From positions 35,066-65,369 of the forward strand of contig DOIX01000019.1 in the NCBI GenBank assembly GCA_003511885.1: DNA of 30,304 bases. Direction: 5' to 3'. Positions 7,957 to 15,739 of this stretch are shown one piece after another. The notes under the pieces are model-generated. The model was not told the DNA's origin, did no database searches, and saw nothing but the letters and a program-made list of their open reading frames with translations. The first letter of the stretch is position 1; each line of letters opens with the position of its first letter. This DNA is from Cyanobacteria bacterium UBA11153 (GTDB lineage Bacteria; Cyanobacteriota; Cyanobacteriia; Cyanobacteriales; Coleofasciculaceae). A program made the position numbers and the translations under genes.

Positions 7957-10335
7957 TCAGATTTTAACTGGCAATGCGGCACTGGTTGCCGGAGTTTGTA
8001 AAAGCCACAGCCCCAACTTTTGATTATTTTTGATTTCCAAATAACCAACTAACTCAAATTCATAGATATCGGCGACAGATTCATAGACATTTTGGGAAAC
8101 CAAGATTGAACCAGGTAAACTTGCAGGAATCCCTAAGCTGCGATTGGCAATACTCACAGGTTCCCCCCAAACATCGTAAGTGACTTTTTCCCTGCCAATG
8201 ATACCTTCCATCACTTCTCCAGCATGAATTCCGATACAAATATCAAGATTAAGTCCTTTCTCCAGGTTAAAGCGACGGATAATACTGCGCATTTCCCAAG
8301 CAAACTCAACAATCCGTTGATTAAAATCCAGCTTAGGAGTTGAGAGTCCGCAAGCAGCGATATAATTATCACCTAGGGTTTTAATTTTATCTATGCCATA
8401 TTTTTCTGCTGCCAAATCGAAGGCATTAACGATATCATTGAGAATTGCCATCACTTCATCAATCGACATCGTTTGATATAATTGAGAGAATCCTTCAATG
8501 TCAGCAAACAAGACAGAAACATTGGGAATGCGATTACCAATATCTTTTTCTTTGTTCTTCATTCGTTTAATTAAGGAATCCGGAAATACTTTGAGGATAA
8601 TCTCCTCATTTTCCCGACTTTTGCGATCGATGATTTCCCTTTGACTTTGGAGAACTGCTACCATAGTCTTAAAGGAATCAGATAATTCGCCGAATTCATT
8701 TTCGGCATTGAATTCTGTCAAATCATCTGTCTCACCGTTGGCAATTTTCCTGGCATTACGGATAACAATGTTCGCAGGTTTAATCGAAATATAGGAAAGG
8801 ACGATTGCTCCCCCCGTAACTGCGATCGCAAGTAAGGAACCCCAAAAGAGAATAACTCTTTGAAAACTATAAATTGGGGTAAATCCTTCTTCAAGGTCAA
8901 TTTCGGCTAAAATTGCCCAATTCAAGCCACTAATTTGTAAGGGAGCATAAGCACTGAGAACAGTAACTTCCCGATTATCTTTGATAATCTGCGTCCCCTC
9001 TTTTCCTGCTAAAGCTTCTTTTGTTGCTCTTGTCTCTACTTCTGTGATGAGGATTGTCGTATCGTATTCTTTAATCTTGTTCAGTACAGTATTACTAACA
9101 TTGGCAGCCCTGAGTTGTTTGAAATAATTGTCCTCATTGGCAATGAAAAATCGAGATATAGATCGCATTTTATAATCCGATCCTACCAATTCAGTTTTTC
9201 CCGATTTTCCTAAACCATCTCCTTCCCAATTTTGGTTATTAGTCATAATTTGGTTAATGCCATCCACCGGGATTTGCACTGCTAAAATCCCAATCAATTC
9301 CGATTTGTCAAAAATTGGGGCAGCCATGAAAGCCGCAGGTGCGCCTCCGGAAGGATAGTAGAATTTGAAGTCAACGAGTTTCGTGTAATTTTTTGCCTTG
9401 ACTTTCATGATTTCTTTTGCTAATTCTGCCAAATTTGTCTGTTTGTAAGGTCCTTTGAGCAGATTAGTAGCAAAGTCTGTTTCTTTGACAACTGAGTAGA
9501 CAATATCCCCCGTTTCGGGATCGATTAATAAGATATTATAGTAAGCAAATCGTTTGAGAATTCGTCTAAAAATTGGGTGATATATCTCGTGAATCCGACT
9601 GTATTCGCTACCATCTTTGGGATTATCCAAAAGATCTTTATTCGGATTGGGATTGGTAGCAATATAGTGGTATTGTAAATAGCGGGCAGATTGTTTGAGC
9701 GGTTTGTAGAGTTCTAAGACTGGCTTGCCTTCTGTTATTTTCGACAGTTTGGGCAGATACTCTTTTTCATAGTAGGAGTTCAACTTGGCCTCTAAATCCG
9801 GGGGAATTGCGATCTTTGTCCCTAAATTATGCCCACTTGTCACATTAATATCGGAATTACTTGGTTTAAGATTAGAAGTCAGTTGAGCTGAATTACTAGA
9901 AATTTGTGGCTGAGGATCTGAGTTACTATCTCTAGTCTGTTTTTCCTGTAAATTAGTAGTAATCTGGGTTTCTGTCTCGGAATTAGTTGGTATTGTCTGG
10001 GCTTCGAGATCCCGATAAGCCGCTTGAAAATCTTTCATGGCGTTAATTATGCGCCAGTCTTGATTTAAAGTTTGAATCTGACTGGTAAGGTTGTCAAAGT
10101 AAGCACTAATTTGGTTGCTTCTAACGGATCTTAAGGTATTTAATTGGGCAAATATCCTTTCCCTGAGATTAGCTTTACCCCCTTCATAACTAAGATACGC
10201 GATCGCGCCCATCGATCCCATGCTCACGGTTAACATCATGACAACCAGTTTTGTCCGAATACTGGTGTTAAAGTCAAATTTAGGGATTCTTTGAGTCGGT
10301 TGGTTAATTTTTTTATCCTTTTTAGAGTCGATCAT
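7957..10335 (-). CDS. Receptor-type class III nucleotidyl cyclase, paralogue C
   Basis: A 792-residue paralogue with the same plan: membrane helix (about 31-52), Cache-like sensor, second helix (about 499-521), HAMP, linker IDRKSRENEEIILKVFPDS, cyclase domain (605-792). Metal aspartates are D612 (FADI) and D656 (LGDN); Lys650 and Asp721 favour ATP; Arg732 is kept but the usual Asn is Ser728 (EPVSIANR). A low-complexity Asn/Ser/Thr/Gln-rich insert (about residues 110-175) is the longest of the three paralogues. Start choice: a GTG at 10347 would add four residues, but GGTGA lies eight nucleotides before the ATG at 10335, so I prefer the ATG. It is the first gene of the minus-strand cyclase-channel run; an ATTATAAT box at 10423-10430 could be part of its promoter. 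Confidence 0.88.
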   Translation of the reverse strand: MIDSKKDKKINQPTQRIPKFDFNTSIRTKLVVMMLTVSMGSMGAIAYLSYEGGKANLRERIFAQLNTLRSVRSNQISAYFDNLTSQIQTLNQDWRIINAMKDFQAAYRDLEAQTIPTNSETETQITTNLQEKQTRDSNSDPQPQISSNSAQLTSNLKPSNSDINVTSGHNLGTKIAIPPDLEAKLNSYYEKEYLPKLSKITEGKPVLELYKPLKQSARYLQYHYIATNPNPNKDLLDNPKDGSEYSRIHEIYHPIFRRILKRFAYYNILLIDPETGDIVYSVVKETDFATNLLKGPYKQTNLAELAKEIMKVKAKNYTKLVDFKFYYPSGGAPAAFMAAPIFDKSELIGILAVQIPVDGINQIMTNNQNWEGDGLGKSGKTELVGSDYKMRSISRFFIANEDNYFKQLRAANVSNTVLNKIKEYDTTILITEVETRATKEALAGKEGTQIIKDNREVTVLSAYAPLQISGLNWAILAEIDLEEGFTPIYSFQRVILFWGSLLAIAVTGGAIVLSYISIKPANIVIRNARKIANGETDDLTEFNAENEFGELSDSFKTMVAVLQSQREIIDRKSRENEEIILKVFPDSLIKRMKNKEKDIGNRIPNVSVLFADIEGFSQLYQTMSIDEVMAILNDIVNAFDLAAEKYGIDKIKTLGDNYIAACGLSTPKLDFNQRIVEFAWEMRSIIRRFNLEKGLNLDICIGIHAGEVMEGIIGREKVTYDVWGEPVSIANRSLGIPASLPGSILVSQNVYESVADIYEFELVGYLEIKNNQKLGLWLLQTPATSAALPVKI

Positions 10336-10561
10336 CTTCAATTTCACCGCTGGCTAGATTTTCGCTAATCTATATCTCTGTAATCAAAATAAACCCCGTT
10401 GGTTAATTTTTGCCTAATCTGTATTATAATTTAAGATATTTCCTACTTTTCGGACTTTTCAGACTTTTTTCTCATCACCAATATTCCGCACCCCAGAGCC
10501 AAATAACCACAGTTTGAAAATTTACAGGGGGAAAGCGACTTAGCTGAATACAGGTTTTGTC

Positions 10562-10624
10562 GGGGCGGGTGAGAGCGACACTCCTTATCCCTTTAACGAC
10601 AAATTATCTTCACCCAGCCGCCCC
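10562..10624. other. Possible structured RNA or hairpin element
   Basis: GGGGCGG followed by GTGA (10562-10572) can pair with TCAC (10610-10613) and CCGCCCC (10618-10624), closing a ~37-nt loop and leaving a 4-nt bulge. Alternatively GGGTGA pairs with TCACCC. It is far more G/C-rich than its surroundings and lies roughly 130 bp from a TATAAT box on the plus strand. It could belong to a small RNA or be a diverged dispersed repeat. Confidence 0.3.
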
Positions 10625-10785
10625 CCACTACACTGTACCTAACCGAGCGACCAAAGGCTATAGAGTCGAGAATCTGGGCATTCAGAGTTTGCCCTATACC
10701 GATAAACTAAACTAATCTGCACAGAGCCGGGAGAAGCTCCTGAGATTGCCACACCCTAGATGGGAATAGAGAGGTTAGCCATCCC

Positions 10786-10829
10786 AAAAGTAGGAAAAGT
10801 AGGAAAAGTCAGAAAATCAGGAAAAGTAA
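10786..10829. repeat. AGGAAAAGT-type short tandem repeats
   Basis: Four to five degenerate copies of a ~9-bp AAAAGTAGG/AAAAGTCAG unit. Related sequence (CTTTTCGGAC, CTTTTCAGAC) occurs in the opposite orientation near 10446-10470. Confidence 0.75.
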
Positions 10830-10867
10830 GATAATATTTTTCTATTGTCGTGTAGATTGAGGCTCCC

Positions 10868-10925
10868 AACTGGGTTTCTTTAGCAGAATACCTGGTTTCA
10901 GCGATAAGTCTCAGTCTAGAAACCC
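10868..10925. repeat. Degenerate copy of the GAAACC/GGTTTC palindrome family
   Basis: Contains AACTGGGTTTCTTTAGCAGA, then TACCTGGTTTC and CTAGAAACCCCG. These match, in reverse complement, the better-preserved palindrome at 13571-13607, so both appear to be members of one dispersed cyanobacterial repeat family. Confidence 0.55.
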
Positions 10926-11186
10926 CGTTGCTGTAGTAACACTGTGTAATTATTAGTAGTAAGACCACAAAGTTCCTATTATCAACTGAACTACCTCTGA
11001 ATAGAAGAGAAAAGTAGTGGGGGATACCCAGGCAAGTAGATCCAAATAAAAATAACATGGGGAGGGCGAGTTTGGTGAAGAAAAACTTCTGTCTAGGAAG
11101 GATCTCGGCTAAACCCGTCTTGAAAAATTTTTTATACATTTTTTTACACTTATCTACTTATTGACAAACTCTAAACGGCTTCTTCC

Positions 11187-12581
11187 ATGTTAATCAAATC
11201 CTGTCAATCAATGAGCATCGATCAAATTATTAACTTTATAGAACAAATTCTACTCAATAGACAACTTACTCCTATTGAGCGATTAATCCTCCGTCAGTCG
11301 TGGTTTGGACATACTTATAACGAGATAGCTAAAGATTCTGCTTACGGCATCGCTCATATTAAAGAAGTTGGATCCCAATTGTGGCACGATCTTTCTGAAG
11401 TACTGGGACAAAAAGTCAGCAAAAAAAATCTGCGTTTAGTCTGGGATAATTACCAAGAAACCCATCAAAAATCCGAAGCCAAAACCACAGGATTGCTAGA
11501 AAATTACCAACCAGAAATAGAGATAAAAAAAAAGTATCCAGATCTAATCCATCTCGTATTTCCTGGTTGTTCATTATCAGTAAATTCTCCCTTCTACATT
11601 AATCGTCCCCCCATTGAAGAGCAAGTCTATGGGGAAATTACCAAGCCGGGATGTGCCATCCGGATTAAAGCCCCCAAAAAAATGGGTAAAACATCACTAC
11701 TTAATCGGATTGTAGCTCATGCCAAAACCTTAAAATACAAAACAGTATATCTAGATTTTCAGGAAGCTGATGATGTTGTTTTTGCGGATCTCGATAAGTT
11801 TTTGCGCTGGTTTTGTAGCAATATCAGTCGGCAATTACACATCAACCCCATCCTAGATAATTATTGGGATGAAGATATGGGTAGTAAGGTAAGCTGCAAA
11901 ATCTATTTCCAGGAGTATTTATTAGAGGCAATTGACTCACCTCTCCTGTTAGCATTGAATGAGGTTAATCGAGTTTTCGAGTATCCTAAACTTGCTCGTG
12001 ACTTTCTGCCAATGCTACGTTTTTGGCACGAGCAGGCAAGAGTTATTGACATTTGGCAACAACTTCGATTAGTAATTGTTCACGCCACGGAAATCTATAT
12101 ACCCCTCAATATAAATCAATCCCCATTCAATGTTGGTTTAGGGATTAATCTGCCACCCTTTAACTTAAAACAAGTACAGGATTTAGCAGATAGATATGGA
12201 CTAAATTGGCGCGATAACGATTCAGATATGCAAAATTTTCCCTCTCAGTTAATAGCAATGTTAGGGGGACATCCCTATCTGATGAATATAGCACTTTATC
12301 ATCTCTGTCGAGGTGACATGACATTGCCTGAATTATTGAAAACTGCTGCCACTCCATCTGGTATTTATAGGGATCATCTTCGGAGTCATTTAGCAACAAT
12401 TCTGGATCAACCCCAATTAGCATCTGCGATAAAATTGGTAGTTAAGGAGAGAGAAAGCGTCCAATTAGAAGCCATCGCTGCTTATAAATTAGAAAGTATG
12501 GGATTAGTTAAATTGGATGGATATCATGCGCAACCAAGTTGTGAATTATATCGTCTCTATTTTCGAGAACAACTAATTTAA
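11187..12581 (+). CDS. AAA_35-like P-loop ATPase with N-terminal helical/HTH region
   Basis: A 464-residue soluble protein. Residues about 9-85 are helical with a helix-turn-helix-like stretch (TPIERLILRQSWFGHTYNEI) resembling the N-terminal domain found in cyanobacterial AAA_35 and vWA-MoxR-associated proteins. After a linker comes FYINRPPIEEQVY, a signature preceding the P-loop in this family, and Walker A KAPKKMGKTS (161-170). The Walker B region reads LLALNEVNRVFEYP (254-267), where the family usually has DEVD: both aspartates are Asn (N258, N261). The VIVHATEIY strand could serve as sensor 1. Such proteins are thought to act as signal-transducing or conflict-system STAND-like ATPases; the partner here is unknown. 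The ATG at 11187 has no strong ribosome-binding site; the ATG at 11211 (MSIDQ) is an alternative. It faces the Uma2 gene convergently across a palindrome. Confidence 0.72.
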   Translation: MLIKSCQSMSIDQIINFIEQILLNRQLTPIERLILRQSWFGHTYNEIAKDSAYGIAHIKEVGSQLWHDLSEVLGQKVSKKNLRLVWDNYQETHQKSEAKTTGLLENYQPEIEIKKKYPDLIHLVFPGCSLSVNSPFYINRPPIEEQVYGEITKPGCAIRIKAPKKMGKTSLLNRIVAHAKTLKYKTVYLDFQEADDVVFADLDKFLRWFCSNISRQLHINPILDNYWDEDMGSKVSCKIYFQEYLLEAIDSPLLLALNEVNRVFEYPKLARDFLPMLRFWHEQARVIDIWQQLRLVIVHATEIYIPLNINQSPFNVGLGINLPPFNLKQVQDLADRYGLNWRDNDSDMQNFPSQLIAMLGGHPYLMNIALYHLCRGDMTLPELLKTAATPSGIYRDHLRSHLATILDQPQLASAIKLVVKERESVQLEAIAAYKLESMGLVKLDGYHAQPSCELYRLYFREQLI

Positions 12582-12608
12582 TGGGTAATGGGCGAGGCGG
12601 GAATACAG

Positions 12609-12652
12609 TGGAGAGTTATAGCAACCGCCCTGGCGGTTGCTATAACTCTCCA
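12609..12652. repeat. Near-perfect 44-bp palindrome (21-bp arms, 2-nt loop)
   Basis: TGGAGAGTTATAGCAACCGCC is followed by CT and then its exact reverse complement. It lies 28 bp after the ATPase stop and 35 bp beyond the stop of the convergent Uma2 gene, where it would fold into a very stable hairpin in either transcript. No T-run follows, so it is either a bidirectional terminator without a U-tract or a mobile palindromic repeat. Partial copy: TATAGCAACCGCC near 7827. Confidence 0.9.
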
Positions 12653-12676
12653 ATTTAGCTGCACCTTAGCTTATGA

Positions 12677-12704
12677 CTATCAACTATCAACTATCAACTA
12701 TCAA
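12677..12704. repeat. Heptamer repeat CTATCAA x4
   Basis: Four exact 7-bp units. The array runs into the 3' end of the Uma2 gene; the final codons (QLIVDS and the TGA) are written in repeat sequence, showing that repeat expansion set the present C-terminus. Confidence 0.9.
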
Positions 12705-13376
12705 CTGCTGGACAAATATTTGATGCTCGGAAGTAGCCAATCCCTGTCGCACACCTGCCAAAACACGGGGTAAATCTCCGGCTAATAAAGAAAATTTGTC
12801 CAACCATAATCCTGGAAAGACAAGGGAGGAAATCATCCCATCAGAATTGGGTTGAAACTGAACATAATCTCCATCATTTAAGTGATACCAATCAAATTGA
12901 TGTTCGTCAACTCGCCAAACCAAATATTCTTGCACCTGATTGCGACAATACACCTGACGTTTAGATTGCCAATCCCTACCATTACTCCTCCTGATAATTT
13001 CCACAATTAACTCTGGCGCACCCTCAACATAATCATCCTCACTAATAGAAGATTTACCTCCCACTTCAAGCCTCAAAATTGCTTCTGGTTGCAATTCGTT
13101 ATCTCCATCCAAACGGATAGTGACATTATCGCTTAATTCAACTCCCAATGTAGCCGCCTCATATATGCCCAACCATTCCATAATATAAGTATGGGGTTTG
13201 GTATAATTTCCGAATTTTAAGGGAGATGTTATATAAACAATTCCTTCAATAAGTTCGGCTTTTTTTACTTTGGGCATAGTATTATAGCGACGCTCAAATT
13301 CATCGCGAGTGAGTCTAGCGCCATTTTCCAGAGGCAGGATAGTCAAGGGAGGGGCAAGTAAGCTTGGGTGTGTCAT
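12687..13376 (-). CDS. Uma2-family PD-(D/E)XK protein (divergent)
   Basis: A 229-residue member of the Uma2 (DUF820) family, which has a restriction-endonuclease-like fold and is greatly expanded in cyanobacteria; its biological role is unproven. The acidic and basic fold positions are visible: Glu41 (AELIEG), Glu98 in QPEAI where most relatives have QPD, Glu126 in ELIVEII, and Lys139 (SKRQVY), followed by QEYLVWRVDE. The Asp-to-Glu change at 98 may alter metal binding. It is the longest and most divergent of the three Uma2 genes here; the other two resemble each other closely. No Shine-Dalgarno sequence precedes the ATG at 13376. The C-terminus is formed by a heptamer repeat. It lies downstream of the RNA-repair genes on the same strand, 296 bp away. 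Confidence 0.8.
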   Translation of the reverse strand: MTHPSLLAPPLTILPLENGARLTRDEFERRYNTMPKVKKAELIEGIVYITSPLKFGNYTKPHTYIMEWLGIYEAATLGVELSDNVTIRLDGDNELQPEAILRLEVGGKSSISEDDYVEGAPELIVEIIRRSNGRDWQSKRQVYCRNQVQEYLVWRVDEHQFDWYHLNDGDYVQFQPNSDGMISSLVFPGLWLDKFSLLAGDLPRVLAGVRQGLATSEHQIFVQQLIVDS

Positions 13377-13570
13377 GATTTTGTTGCTAATAGCTAATGG
13401 CTAATAGCTCATTGCCGATGAGGAAAGGAAGAGAGAATGAAAGATTGATTGCTAATGGTATCAATCTTAAGCTGCTAGCCATTAGCGATTATCAACTCCT
13501 AGAGATATACAGGGGATTGCAGATTTATGAAGTGCGCCATAGAAACTCTACACCCTCAAAACCATATACC

Positions 13571-13607
13571 ATAGAAACCCAGTTTCTTGAAGAAACCAGG
13601 TTTCTAT
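13571..13607. repeat. Imperfect palindrome of the GAAACC/GGTTTC family
   Basis: ATAGAAACCCAGTTTCTT, then GA, then AGAAACCAGGTTTCTAT: arms pair with two adjacent mismatches around a short loop. A related degenerate copy lies at 10868-10925. The gap 13377-13672 also holds TAATAGCTAATGGCTAATAG-type repeats near 13387 and no gene I believe. Confidence 0.75.
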
Positions 13608-13672
13608 GCACCTCACACACCTGAAAATTGCCGTGACTAGCAACTTAAGTTATTATATGCTGTAAATTGGGA

Positions 13673-14821
13673 TTAAGGATCCACAATCCAATCCACCTGA
13701 TGGGCTTCGGTAATATCTGGAATCTCTATGCGATCGCGCATTCTCTCTATTACGGCTTCTGGTACTATGGTAGAACGATTCCGATTCCTTTGCAGTAACT
13801 CATCCCAACCCACTTCCAAGTAAACAATGCGAATTCTGCCGTGGTAAGCTGAAAATAGGTTAATTAAAGAACAACGTAATTGCCGAGAAATATTAGTGGC
13901 ATTCCATATAAAAGATTTGCCAGCCCTCATATACTCTTTTGCCATTGCTTTGGCTCTATCTATGACTGGTGCTTGCTCATCTGTGGCTGAAATTTTCATC
14001 ATTTTTCGCAATTCATCTAAAGATATTACTCTCCAATCCGGTAAATTCTCTCTAATCCAATAGTCTTTGCCAGAGGCAGGTAATCCTGACATCATAATAA
14101 CGTCAAATTTGGTATCGTCAAATGCCAGATAATTAGGATCTCCATTTTCTTTTTGGAAATAGACAAATCGACTAAAATCCGAGGGAAACTGCCAAGGCAT
14201 AGTCAAGCAATTATTCTCCTGACAAAATTCCCGAAAATACTCAATTCTTTCCAAAAGTTCTCCCCTATCCTCACATTCACGCCCGCGTACATCCGCTTCA
14301 GCAAGTATTGCCAATAAATCGCATCGGATTAATTGACTAGCTTTAATTACAGCACGTTGAGGATTAGGCTTATCCCAAAACCACAGAGGTAAACTCCCAT
14401 ATTGTACCAAGGAAACTATTGCTTCTCGCTCGTGAAAAGGTACATTCATTTCCCAAAGAATTTGCCGCGCCATTTTTGCCCCCTGACGCACATGCCCTTT
14501 TGAAGTAATTCTGCCATCTGTTGCAATTTCCGTTGCCCCAGGTTTAGCGATATCGTGTAATAATGCGGCTGCAAATAATATGGATCTTTCAGTAGGAGGT
14601 AATTCTTGCCACGCAGGTAAAGAAATTAAAGCTTCACAAACTAAACGGGTGTGAGTTAAGACATCTCCTTCAGCATGATAAATGGGATCTTGTGGACAAT
14701 TAGCCAGGGATTGCAGCCAATAAAATTCAGCTTGAATTGATGCCCAATTTAATGTAAATTCGGGAGAATTTGGACAGTAAGGAAATAACCACGATAAAGA
14801 TTGAGAAATAGAATAAGTCAT
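13673..14821 (-). CDS. RNA end-healing enzyme: HD phosphoesterase fused to 5'-OH polynucleotide kinase (HD-Pnk)
   Basis: A 382-residue two-domain protein. The N-terminal HD hydrolase has H49, H57, the HD pair H89-D90 in LLHDIAKPG, H110 in GHVRQGA and D177 in AEADVRGR, a full HD metal set. The C-terminal kinase has a P-loop GLPASGKD (246-253), a catalytic Asp in SLDEL (D269) and an Arg-rich lid (QRNRNRS, 344-350). This arrangement matches the characterised HD-Pnk of Runella slithyformis, in which the HD domain removes 2',3' phosphates and the kinase phosphorylates 5'-OH ends, preparing RNA breaks for ligation. Its start overlaps the RNA ligase stop by four bases (ATGA), so the two are translationally coupled and very likely act on the same breaks. 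It transcribes away from the CRISPR operon. Substrate (tRNA, rRNA or DNA) is unknown. Confidence 0.85.
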   Translation of the reverse strand: MTYSISQSLSWLFPYCPNSPEFTLNWASIQAEFYWLQSLANCPQDPIYHAEGDVLTHTRLVCEALISLPAWQELPPTERSILFAAALLHDIAKPGATEIATDGRITSKGHVRQGAKMARQILWEMNVPFHEREAIVSLVQYGSLPLWFWDKPNPQRAVIKASQLIRCDLLAILAEADVRGRECEDRGELLERIEYFREFCQENNCLTMPWQFPSDFSRFVYFQKENGDPNYLAFDDTKFDVIMMSGLPASGKDYWIRENLPDWRVISLDELRKMMKISATDEQAPVIDRAKAMAKEYMRAGKSFIWNATNISRQLRCSLINLFSAYHGRIRIVYLEVGWDELLQRNRNRSTIVPEAVIERMRDRIEIPDITEAHQVDWIVDP

Positions 14822-15609
14822 GATTGAAATAAATCCACATCTGGACGAAGAAGATTAGGAATAATCGGACGATTTAGCCAATGCCCATCCGATTGTTGGA
14901 TTGTCGTTAAAAAACTGGCACGGACATATTTATAACGTTCTTTAACAATGCCATCCTCCTCTACTTTAATATATAATCCTTCCATTAAGGAACTAGAATC
15001 AGTTTGACTAAGACTTCTCTCCACATCCAATCCTCTTTCCTCACAAACTTGGCGGAATCTATCTAAATGTCCGGGTTGAATGTAATGAGACTGAGTGAGT
15101 AATTGAGTCAGTTGCTTATAAGAATTAATTCTACCCGAAAAAAGTACCGGGACAGAAACTAAAGGCAACCCTCCCAATAACTCCCTACGACATTGAGTAC
15201 TCAGAAATAGTTTCTCTTCCCAATCTAACAAATCGTATTCGAGAAAATAGTGAGGCAAGCAATCGTAGAAAACAGTATGTTTTGCATAAAGCCATTCCCC
15301 ATAAAGAATATACCGACTACCCAAAACATCCCAAAAGGTTGCACTATGACTATAAGCCCACTGTTTGAATAAATTAAAATGTTTTTCTCTCTCACCTCCA
15401 GTTAAATAATGTCCCCGACTTTGCAAGCGCATTTGTCCATCTGGGCTGAAACTAATCGCCGTGTTAGCCCCATCTACTTTTTCTTCAACTACTAAATATT
15501 TAGAGGCGATATTGCTAAAAGGGATACTGTCTAAATCTTCATCTCCAGGTTGCAATCGGGAACCTTGAATATGAGGAGTGCGAGGGTATTTGTAAATTTG
15601 TTCCATCAT
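14818..15609 (-). CDS. ATP-dependent RNA ligase (nucleotidyltransferase superfamily)
   Basis: A 263-residue covalent nucleotidyltransferase. Motif I is EEKVDGANTA, with Lys44 as the expected AMP-accepting lysine; LQSRGHYL follows; motif III-like LYGEWLYAKH (102-111); motif IV MEGLYIKVE (209-217); motif V VKERYKYVR (222-230). All five nucleotidyltransferase landmarks are present, in the size range of small Rnl2-like RNA ligases. It would join 3'-OH and 5'-phosphate RNA ends, exactly the ends produced by the HD-Pnk encoded next, with which it shares an ATGA overlap. Two adjacent ATGs (15609 and 15606) are possible starts. It follows the WYL gene by 130 bp containing a GC-rich repeat. Whether the ligase preference is RNA or nicked duplex cannot be decided from sequence. 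Confidence 0.85.
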   Translation of the reverse strand: MMEQIYKYPRTPHIQGSRLQPGDEDLDSIPFSNIASKYLVVEEKVDGANTAISFSPDGQMRLQSRGHYLTGGEREKHFNLFKQWAYSHSATFWDVLGSRYILYGEWLYAKHTVFYDCLPHYFLEYDLLDWEEKLFLSTQCRRELLGGLPLVSVPVLFSGRINSYKQLTQLLTQSHYIQPGHLDRFRQVCEERGLDVERSLSQTDSSSLMEGLYIKVEEDGIVKERYKYVRASFLTTIQQSDGHWLNRPIIPNLLRPDVDLFQS

Positions 15610-15631
15610 ATATCGCTAAAGTTAAAAGATT

Positions 15632-15677
15632 ACCCCCCTCAATCCCCCTGCTTAGTAAGGGGAGGGTTGGGGAGGGG
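15632..15677. repeat. C-rich/G-rich inverted repeat with T-run
   Basis: ACCCCCCTCAATCCCCCTG... pairs imperfectly with GGGGAGGGTTGGGGAGGGG around CTTAGTAAG; TTTTATTT follows on the plus strand. This is a common cyanobacterial dispersed repeat. It separates the WYL gene from the RNA ligase and may weaken transcription between them. A 10-bp palindrome CTTGCGCAAG sits just beyond (15686-15695). Confidence 0.65.
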
Positions 15678-15739
15678 TTTTATTTCTTGCGCAAGAGGTC
15701 TATTCTTTAATATTAGCCTCATCATCATCTAATATACCT

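Larger units (their letters stand above)
10336..11186. other. Large gene-poor intergenic region
   Basis: About 850 bp between the divergently transcribed cyclase C and AAA ATPase genes, without a convincing gene. It holds an ATTATAAT box (10423-10430) readable as a -10 on either strand, CTTTTCGGACTTTTCAGAC-type repeats (about 10446-10470), a G/C-rich hairpin (10562-10624), AGGAAAAGT repeats (10786-10829), remnants of the GAAACC palindrome family (10868-10925), and a TTGACA (11161-11166) too close to the ATPase start to have an obvious -10. A 127-codon minus-strand open frame (10756-11139) is mostly repeat sequence and I do not accept it as a gene. Confidence 0.6.

Noticed and set aside
10756..11139. 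127-codon minus-strand frame with hydrophobic segments
   Set aside because: Much of it is repeat sequence: the C-terminus (LTFPDFLTFPTFPTFG) is translated AGGAAAAGT repeat, and the middle contains the GAAACC palindrome family. No ribosome-binding site or recognisable domain.
11161..11195. Promoter of the AAA ATPase at TTGACA
   Set aside because: No -10-like hexamer lies 16-19 bp downstream, and the box is only 20 bp before the start codon.
12588..12773. 61-codon plus-strand frame
   Set aside because: It is made of the 44-bp palindrome and the CTATCAA heptamer repeat and runs antisense into the Uma2 gene.
13397..13624. 75-codon plus-strand frame
   Set aside because: Made of TAATGGCTAATAG repeats and the GAAACC palindrome; no protein-like domain or ribosome-binding site.
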